Under the pieces are notes generated by a model. It worked only from the letters and a program-made list of their open reading frames with translations. It searched no databases and had not been told where the DNA came from. Position numbers and translations under genes: made by a program. A stretch of DNA of 64,000 bases. Source: Pseudopithomyces maydicus (Eukaryota; Ascomycota; Dothideomycetes; Pleosporales; Didymosphaeriaceae). Position 1 is the first letter of the stretch. Every line of letters begins with the position of its first letter. The stretch covers positions 620,001-684,000 of the forward strand of contig JANTUC010000007.1 of assembly GCA_026873275.1 (NCBI GenBank), given 5' to 3'. Below, piece after piece: positions 56,001 to 64,000 of this stretch.

Positions 56001-56240
56001 CCTTGTGCTTCCCTTCTTGCCCAGGTGCTCCTACGTGCGTGCCGCCGCCCTATCTCCATTCTAGGCCGATAGGCAGCGTTATGGCACCCTGAGCTGCGAT
56101 CGCGCCAGTCACGTTACCCATCCGTTCCCCTGTCGTGGTGGAGCTGATTGACACGGGATCCCACGTCTCTTCCGCTCTGACCGCGATCTCAAGTTCGCCT
56201 TGGGTCTGCCTTCCCGGACCGACCCGACTAGGTCCCCATC
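53085..56240. other. Intergenic, no supported gene; long leader of the next gene likely at the right end
   Basis: No frame has a recognisable domain. From about 55450 the plus strand is C/T-rich with several short upstream ATG frames (for example 55591, 55658), as in long 5' leaders of fungal regulators; it probably includes the transcription start of the C2H2 gene at 56241. Confidence 0.45.
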
Positions 56241-59200
56241 ATGAATACCATGGACAACCGCCCGCTGGCTTTTAATAGTCAACGGCGCGAGCAGCGCCAC
56301 ACTGACGATGGATCGACGAATGCCTTTCTACCCACCACCTCAGGCAACTTTTTATTACCAGATGCCCATGGCCAATTTACCTTCTCGGCGGAACCGACTT
56401 CCATGATCGACTACAGCTCCATGAACGGGACCACTGGCCAGGAAACTGCATTCACTCCAAACACTGCATCCTCCTTCGACTCGTCCTTACATCCCGATGC
56501 AATCAATGGGTCGTACCCCCATGCCAACGCATACATGCAAACCCACAACCACTACAGTCTATCCCCTCATAGTCGGAACGGCCACAGCATCTCGCCATCG
56601 CACTCGGTGGATCATCTTAGCCCCGACGCCGGGTACATGAGTGATCCGAGCTATCACGATCCAAGCGCCTACACCACACCAGCCTTCAACGGTGGTTATC
56701 ATCTCGCCGAGCCGTTCTCGAACCTGAACTTCACGGACCAGGGTGCCTCCCAAGCGTTTCCCCTTTCAGGGAGAGGTGGACATGTCCATGCTGGATAGTA
56801 ACACCTTGGCGACCTATAATGCCCAGGTACCTCCTGTCCCAAGCAATGCTCGGTTAGATTCCCACTCCCAACTTCTGTCACCTTGTCCAACAAATGATTC
56901 CAGTCCCATCGTCACAGACGAAAACTCAAGGAGTGCCAATTTCACCAATGTTCAATACACGGGTTTCGAATACAATACCTCTTCCACCCCACCGAATCGC
57001 GTGCCGCCACAGCACTCCACACCAGTTAAGCAACAGCAGCAAAGCCCAGCCTTGACGAACAGCCCCAGCAATATATCCCTTGCCAACCCTCAGCCCCTTG
57101 CACGTCACCTCACTAGCCCTATCGTTCGTGTAGAGAACTTTGGTGGGGGGATTCACCTTCGCATTCAGATATCAGTAGACCCATGAGTAAACGGAGTCAC
57201 GGTAGTCGTCGCTCGGCCAACCATCTCTCTCCAAATCGAAATGATGAGTTCTCGGATGATAGTGACGATGATGACACGCAACAGCCAGTACGAATTCAGC
57301 CTGTTACCCGCAGTACCATACGTAACGAGGATGGATCGTGGATTACCAGTCCGGCATCCGGTCAGGCAGGCCTTACACCCGATGATCGTGAAGCAATGGG
57401 CGATGCATGGGTTCCTACTCTCGACGAGATTGCAGAACGAAGAAGGGTGGAAGAGAAGAAACTTGACGTGCACGACTGGTTATCTAAAAGCGAAGTTGGC
57501 AGTGAAGCAGGAGACGGGGGTTCTTCCACAAATTTGCTGAAACCGTTTACCACTCGCCGCCGAGCCAAGAGTACCAATGACGCTCATAGTCGACAGATGA
57601 TCGGACCTAATTTTGGCCTTGGTGTACGCACTAATTTCGACCATATAGATGACTCCAATGTTCCCGGTCCTGGTCTTTATATTGACGTGCGCAGCGAGAA
57701 TGACGATGAGAGCGACGAGGACGAGGAAGTGCCTGAATCGCCACCAGCTGAAGTCAGCGTTGTTGCTAACCAGGCCGATAACGAGATCGCATACTTTCCT
57801 CCTCTCAATAATGGTGGCCTACTTGGGGCAATTATCCGGCCGTGGGTCGACGGTCCAGCACAACATCCGCCTGCGTCTACGACACGCTACCAGCCGCCCA
57901 CTTCTAGCGCGGCCATGATGCGATTCCACAGAAGAGCTAAAGATGTCGAGTCGGCCTCTCTAGCCGCTACTGTTGGATCACGTAGGCTGAGTGAGTCTGA
58001 CTTGGGAAGTATCAGAGCTGCGCCCGGTGTGATCAAGGCCATAGAGCCAGATCTTAAAAAGCAGAAAGATAGGCAGAGGCGTCCAAGTTTTTTGGAGAAC
58101 ATTCTGCCTACACGCAAGCCCACTAACCTCTTGAAGCGGAAGGGCAGCATCCCTGTGCAGCCACAATCTCAAGAAAATGTGGCCGAAAAGCCCAAGGAGC
58201 CTTTGCTCGAAAAACCAAAACGAATGGGGAGTTGGGGTCGCCCCAAGTCTCCTGGAAGGCTGGATACTACTGTGGCAACCCAGGGACGAGATATCGGACC
58301 TCCCAGCTCAACCGGCTTGACGCCGAATACTGGAACCTGGTACCAGGGGGCCAAAAACGCCATCAAACGCAGCAGAAGTCGAAGCGACATTGGTAAATCT
58401 CTTGGTCTAGCCGAGCTCATGACTCAACATGGAGGGCCGCCTATGCCGATGCTCGCTTCTCCATTAGCAGAAACAGAGGCCACCAGGCCATCAGCACAGC
58501 CAAGCCCTACTGGCGACGATGACGATGACGATATTCAGGATACCATCACAATGAACCTGGAGGTTCGCTCGGACCCTATTATTCCTACACCCGAAGGCTT
58601 CAAGACCCATGCCAGGCAACTCAACCCACGCTTGACAGACTACATGGTTGAGCGAATTACGCAAGAACAAGTCAGACGGTACAAACGACTCCTCGAGTTC
58701 AAAGTCAAGCATCGTATTGCAGTTGAAAGTGGAAACTGCTCTTCTAATAACGGTTCCCACAAATTTTGTACCGAGCTCGGTGGAGAATCTAGTCAGTTGA
58801 TCCCCAAAGCCGGAAACAAGGACGGGGAAGCACCTTTCCTGGGCTTCCAAGTAACGGCGCCCGGGTCGGATGACGATGAAGATGCCCCTGCGGAAGGTAC
58901 GCTAGCTGCTGCCGGGTTCCCCTCTGGTGTTCCTTTGCCCCCTGTCAAGCGCCTTCCTGCCGAATTTGAGTGTCCGCTATGCTTTAAAGTGAAGAAGTTT
59001 TACAAGCCATCCGATTGGACGAAGCACGTGCACGAGGATGTTCAGCCATTCACTTGTACCTTCCCCAACTGTGGAGAACCGAAGTCTTTCAAGCGAAAAG
59101 CCGATTGGGTCAGGCACGAAAACGAGCGGCACCGTCAGTTGGAACACTGGACGTGCCAAATTGCAGACTGCAACCACACTTGCTACCGAAAGGATAATTT

Positions 59201-60193
59201 CGTTCAGCATCTCGTGCGAGAACACAAGATCGCCGAACCACGACAACGGGTTGGCAAGGGCGCAGCTAAGGATGCACCCGGGGGTGCGGATACAGGTATG
59301 TGGTCCTCTATAACGGGAATTCGGAGGCTAACGTCCGTACAGATGACATTTGGGGACTGGTAGCCAGATGCCGCCGTGACACAACGAAGCAACCTAAGGA
59401 TGAACCCTGCCGGTTCTGCGGGAATATTTGCACCAGTTGGAAGAAATTAACGGTTCATCTCGCAAAACACATGGAGCAGATTAGTATGCCTATTCTGCCT
59501 CTTGTAGACCAGAAGCAGATTAGCGCAGACACTGTTATTAGCCCTGTAGTGGAGATGCCAGAAACCCGAAAGCTCTCGGCCACGCCGAAACGATCGCCGG
59601 TAGACAACCCGTCTCGCTACAACCCGAACTCGACCCTGGCACCTGGGATTGACCCGTCGTATGGTCAGTACCCGGCGGATTCGCCTGGTACAGCATCGAC
59701 TGCGATGCATACTTACCCACCACCGCAAATGGTACCTTACAAAAATCCACAGGAGCAAATGTCGAATGGCAACTATGCGACCTATCCTATGCAGAACAAC
59801 CACAACTATTCTGGTAGGACATACCCCGGATTGCAAGAGCCGGTCAAGGCCAGGGGCCCATATGTCAACAACCTCCAAATTCCCAATCAACCGTACCTCA
59901 ATGGTAACATGCAAAGTGGAGTCAACCGATTTCCAATCACACCCGTGTCGGCGATTGGGCAGCAACCGGGCATGTTCAATACTTCGCCAGTGGACACAAC
60001 CCCCTTTTCGACGGACACGATGGGGTCGGCATACTTTACACAGGAGCCGCAGAGCATGGGGCCGAATGGTATGACGGATATGAGTGGTTTCGACACAACG
60101 AACCCCATGCAGTATTCGCAGCCTACCACGTATCAGGAGATGGCATACATGACTGCGCCGCAGCAGCGCAACTATCAATACCAAGGGCAGTAA
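56241..60193 (+). CDS. Large C2H2 zinc-finger regulator, frame broken twice
   Basis: Exon 1 (56241-59295) and exon 2 (59343-60193) give about 1301 residues. The N-terminal third is Ser/Asn/Pro-rich. Then come acidic stretches, a basic RSRSRSDIG patch, and a finger array: CPLCFKVKKFYKPSDWTKHV, CTFPNCGEPKSFKRKADWVRH and CQIADCNHTCYRKDNFVQH, with a further CRFCGNICTSWKKLTVHLAKH after the intron. The tail is Asn/Gln/Pro-rich. Frame slips at 56760-56763 (one C too many; removal gives QAFPFQGEVDMSM) and at the G run 57145-57150 (one base short; addition gives GDSPSHSDIS). The two errors cancel, so the total stays 3n. Probable nuclear factor; targets unknown. Confidence 0.82.
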
Positions 60194-61787
60194 GCTGACG
60201 ATGAACGAAAGGCCTGCTTGGCAGGATGTTGTACGACCGTAAGGAACGTCACGGATGAAGTTGCACTCGCTTGTTTTTACGCTCTACTCTTCTTCTTTTC
60301 TTCTTTTTTCTTTCTAGATATCCCCATGGCACGTTGGAGTTCTTCCTTGTAGAGGCTTTGGTGTTGGCTGGTCTATTTGTTCGATGATGACTGAGGAGGA
60401 ACGTGTTTGGTTTGTGATGATCTTGATGATGATAAGTCATTTGTGGACGCATTCTAGGCGCTTGTCCCTTTTCCAGTATATTTCTTTGACCGTATGCCAG
60501 CATCCGTGAGCGTCAAATGACCGTACGTTCAAATTGAAAGCAGACACTATACCCATGCTACCGTCGTTTTCCATGCGCTCAATGTTTGAAGGATGTGTGG
60601 GGCTCTCCGTGGCTGTGGAGGTTTTCTTCGTTGTGACTGGGGGCTCCCCTTTCACCGGTAAGGGTCGTGCGGTTCATGGGTAGCGATTGGTCAGCTGACA
60701 ACGATCGATGCCGGTCGGGACAGCGAGCTGAAGGCCACAATGCAAGCCGAAACGGGCAAGTGACGGATGGCCTTGGAGGTTTGGGGTGGATTTTGCCACG
60801 CGATTGGACGTAGGGCTGAACACCAGCCTTGCGCCATGGAATGTGCCCCAGGGCTCCGCAGGCTCACTGGTTGCAGGGCGATATTAACTGATGTACCCTC
60901 TCACTATCCTTTATTGTCTAGCATGCCGCAATACGACCGGTATCATGAGTTCGATCCCGCCCGTTCGGGTCGTAAACTGCGATCGGGTGTGGGAGTCCCA
61001 CACGTCAGCCAGCGTTCGTTCAGCAAGCCACCACCACCACCACCCCCATCACCACTGCCACCAGAGACAGCCGCCCGTCCAACAAATCCATCCAGAGACG
61101 GCCATGAGCAGCACGGCCGTGGCGGGGCATGTCGAGCGCGCATCCGATAGAGACTCGACACAGCCACGCATGCGCGGGCGTCGTGTGGTGGAGGTTTGCT
61201 TGGCGGTTGCCTTCTTTGCCTGGTGCCCTCCTGCGCAGGAGGCCGCCCGCAGCTCGCAGCATGGAACCTTCACCACCGAACGCCGTATCTGGCTAGAAAG
61301 CCTTACCTCGTGCATGCCACTATGCCACAAGATCCGGTCCCGCGCTGCACGCACCTTGCTCAGTAGCACTAGCAAATTGTTGTCGCTTGCACCGGCATCC
61401 CGCCCAACTTGATCGTATTCACACCGGCGTCCGTGCATGCAACGAGAGGTCCCTCAGGTCCCAATCAACGGTCCGACGTGTGACAGTCGTCAGCGCCTGG
61501 GGCGGTGAGCCGCATAAGAGTATACTAATGCGATCATTGCGCACCTCCCACTTTTTGTGACTTTCACTGCCAGCCCGTTGAGGCGGACTATCAGGCTGAA
61601 GAAGGCAGCAGTCTATCTTTGGGTAGGTCACTTTTCCTTTTGCCAACTCGACCTTGGGAGAGTGTCTCGGAACTACGACTGTATGCTATGTGGCCCGCAC
61701 TGCTGAACCAGAGTCCACATGTTCCATGTACACGTGGGCATAGCAGCCTCGGGCAGAATCCATAACTGACCCGAATCAGGCACCAAC
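60194..61787. other. Intergenic, no supported gene
   Basis: About 1.6 kb between two plus-strand C2H2 genes. It includes a short CCA/CAC repeat at about 61027-61055. Frames present show no domain. Confidence 0.45.
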
Positions 61788-64000
61788 ATGTCGCAGCCAA
61801 ACGAGAACCCTGCCATACAGTACATCGGCACAGATGGAAATACAGTAAGTGCCAGTGTAAACATTGTCTCCAAGAATCATAGTAGTGACCCAAGTAGTAC
61901 TTTATCCAGAATCGACCCATCAGCAATGAGTATTCGCCATGGCCACAACCTGGGCAAGGACACATGCGAGGTGCCCAGAGCTCCTCGAGAGCTGCTTCCA
62001 ACCCAATTATCGCTCCTCCATATTATCATCCACCAGCCATACCACCCAGTGTACAGCAGCCACTTCTGAACGTGCCCAATCAGCGTCCACGCTCTCGCTC
62101 TCGCTCGAGTATCAGTAGCCCAACTGAGATCGATCACATTTCGCCTTCAAGCTATCCATATCCACCTGGATTTCCTTTAGGTCCCACGGGCGCAATGAAT
62201 ATTCCGAGCTTGTCAACAAACATCGGCCACACCTCCCATGAAGATTCTCTCATGTTACGTGTTTATAGAGACCACCATGATGAGCCTTGGAATCCCGTGA
62301 GGGTGACAAATCAAGGCGGATCCGCTTCACATGCTTCTGTTTTTCCTGGGCCAAACATGAACTACCGAGATCTAAGGAACCCCGGGTCAGACATAGGTAG
62401 TGCGATGGGACCTCCTTCAGACTCCGGGTACCAAACGCAACCACCCGGGCCACAGTCTGTGATCAGCAATGATCACGAACAAGTTGAGCCGGAGCTACCT
62501 TCTGGAATTTACCGGCTACCAAACCTTTCTGTCAGCTCTGCACGAAGCGAGTCGACAGAGTATCACAACGACATTGCATCACAATATAGTGAACCCATCA
62601 CAGGTCAGAATAAGAATAAATACCAGTGTCCAAGATGCCAAGAGATATCAAAATGCCCCTCTGATTTCAAGTACGTACGCTTGAGCCATCTAAGCGCCAC
62701 CTCTGCTGACGTGATCTACTACAGAAAACACATGCTGAAACATGACAAACCACACGTCTGCGACCAAATTGGTTGTCGTCGAGCGGCACAAGGTAAGGGA
62801 TTTACGACTGTAAACGATCTTCAGCGACACAAAAAGAGCGTGCATCGTATTGGAGTTGAACGCGACTCATATCAGTGCGCCTCCGACCACTGTCGGAATC
62901 GGGGTAAAATCTGGCCGCGCTTAGACAACTTCAAACAGCACATCAATCGTATGCACAAGGATGAAGATGAGTACGAGCTCATTCGCAAGTAAGTCTTTCA
63001 TGCTTGTAAACAGAGGCACACGGTTCTGAACGTCACAGGTCTCAATATCGAAGTAATGTCCCCCCTTCTGCAATGGCCCAGGCCGATATTACCCTGGCCG
63101 GGATGCAGGTTTCTGGTAATGAGCTTGATGATCCTGCGACTGGAATAAGCTTAACCCCAGACCAGGACGATAACCCCCCGTGGGGCAGCTTTGATTCCGG
63201 CTCCCAGAAATACGCCCTGGTAGAGGATCGGCTGAGCGACAGTGAGCACAATCAGTTTTCGAGCACTTTTAATTCTCTTCCTGGATACAACAGCAATTTC
63301 GGGTCTTCCACCTCGCAAATTTCGACAGTCAAGGATGTCAGAAAACGTCAGGATTCTCTCAAAGTCCTCGCCGATGTTGCTTCGGATCATGCTGTCGGGG
63401 CTACGCTTCAACGCCCAGTGTCCAGCGCCCCGTTGACCAAGGCCGAACAGCAGAAATTCATCACACAAAGCCAGCAACAGCGTCAGGCACTTCAGAAATT
63501 TGGAAAGGCTTTGATAGCCGAGTTCGAAGCAGATCCTTCGGCCGACGGTACGGATCTGGAGAATGTGGTTTTGCGAGTCCTGCGAGGTACAGACGGTGCA
63601 GGCACCGCTATTCCAAACAACGAAGATGGAACAGGAAGTGCACGTCTCGATACCGTTTTGACCAAGCGGGAGGCGATGAAAGCATCCCAGGCCCTATCGA
63701 ATATCATAAAGCAAAGTCCAAGCTCGTCGTTTTTATCCCGCTCGCGACGATCGTCCAGAGTGTCATCCTCGGGGAGGCTCCAATGCACGAGCTGCGATGT
63801 CATGCTTGCCCGTGCCTGCGACATGAAGAAACACATGAAGCGCCACACGAGACCTTACGGCTGCACCTACCCCAAATGCACCAAGCGGTTCGGCGCAAAA
63901 TCCGACTGGAAGCGCCATGAGAACAGCCAACACTTCCAGATGGAGGCCTTCCGCTGCCACAAAGCTTCTTCCACAACCGCATCACCCTGTGGAGAAGTAT
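61788..64000 (+). CDS. C2H2 zinc-finger regulator, 3' end beyond window edge
   Basis: Exons 61788-61844, 61910-62670, 62725-62988 and 63039 to the edge. After a disordered Ser/Pro-rich N-terminus come three fingers: YQCPRC...KKHMLKH, HVCDQIGC...LQRHKKSVH and YQCASDHC...FKQHINRMH. A long linker leads to more: CTSCDVMLARACDMKKHMKRH and CTYPKCTKRFGAKSDWKRHENSQH, then the start of a further one. The intron 62671-62724 is 54 nt with no stop, so reading through it hides the fact that its removal gives finger 1 the exact C-x2-C-x12-H-x3-H spacing. Same finger style as the upstream gene, so the two may be related. No frame break seen up to the edge. Confidence 0.85.

Overview
The window is nuclear DNA of a filamentous ascomycete (Pezizomycotina; Dothideomycete-like in flavour, but not provable from the sequence). 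Genes sit on both strands. They are split by GT-AG introns of about 47-60 nt with CTAAC/CTGAC-type branch sites, and the gene content is typically fungal: HET, DUF3176, LaeA-like methyltransferase, C2H2 regulators, EMC3 and SPC2. I reconstructed 28 protein genes by joining exons and checking that each joined reading frame closes. I found no rRNA, tRNA, transposon or CRISPR array that I can support.

0-16.6 kb: a catabolic gene cluster. From left to right it holds a two-finger C2H2 regulator (cut by the window edge), a mitochondrial 2-oxodicarboxylate-type carrier, a class III CoA-transferase, a homogentisate-dioxygenase-like ring-cleaving enzyme, a fumarase-superfamily lyase resembling bacterial PcaB, a 3-oxoacyl-CoA thiolase, an iron-type alcohol dehydrogenase (maleylacetate-reductase-like), a SCOT-type 3-oxoacid CoA-transferase and a 3-hydroxyisobutyrate-dehydrogenase-like reductase. 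Together these can be read as ring cleavage, conversion to an oxo-dicarboxylate, import into mitochondria, CoA activation and thiolysis. The combination is not a textbook route and is the best candidate here for an undescribed pathway.

17-33 kb: accessory metabolism and secreted proteins. This part holds an NmrA-like NAD(P)-binding protein, an SDR, a type B carboxylesterase, a metallo-beta-lactamase-fold hydrolase, a small secreted 10-cysteine protein, an FAD monooxygenase divergent from a LaeA-like methyltransferase, a secreted P1-nuclease/phospholipase-C-like protein, and a secreted copper-radical oxidase with two PAN domains. A gene-poor 3 kb stretch follows.

36-43 kb: a DUF3176 membrane protein, a Nudix hydrolase and a HET-domain (heterokaryon incompatibility type) protein. 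A GC-rich, microsatellite-laden gene-free stretch follows (43.1-45.3 kb).

45.5-64 kb: housekeeping and regulation. It holds a C2H2 protein, the divergent pair EMC3 / SPC2 (both ER membrane or secretory machinery), a conserved protein of unknown function, a large C2H2 protein, and a second C2H2 protein that runs off the right edge.

A warning for users: at least seven otherwise convincing genes are broken by a one-base length error, nearly always in a short C/G homopolymer. This looks like a systematic sequence-quality problem rather than pseudogenisation. The affected genes are flagged individually.
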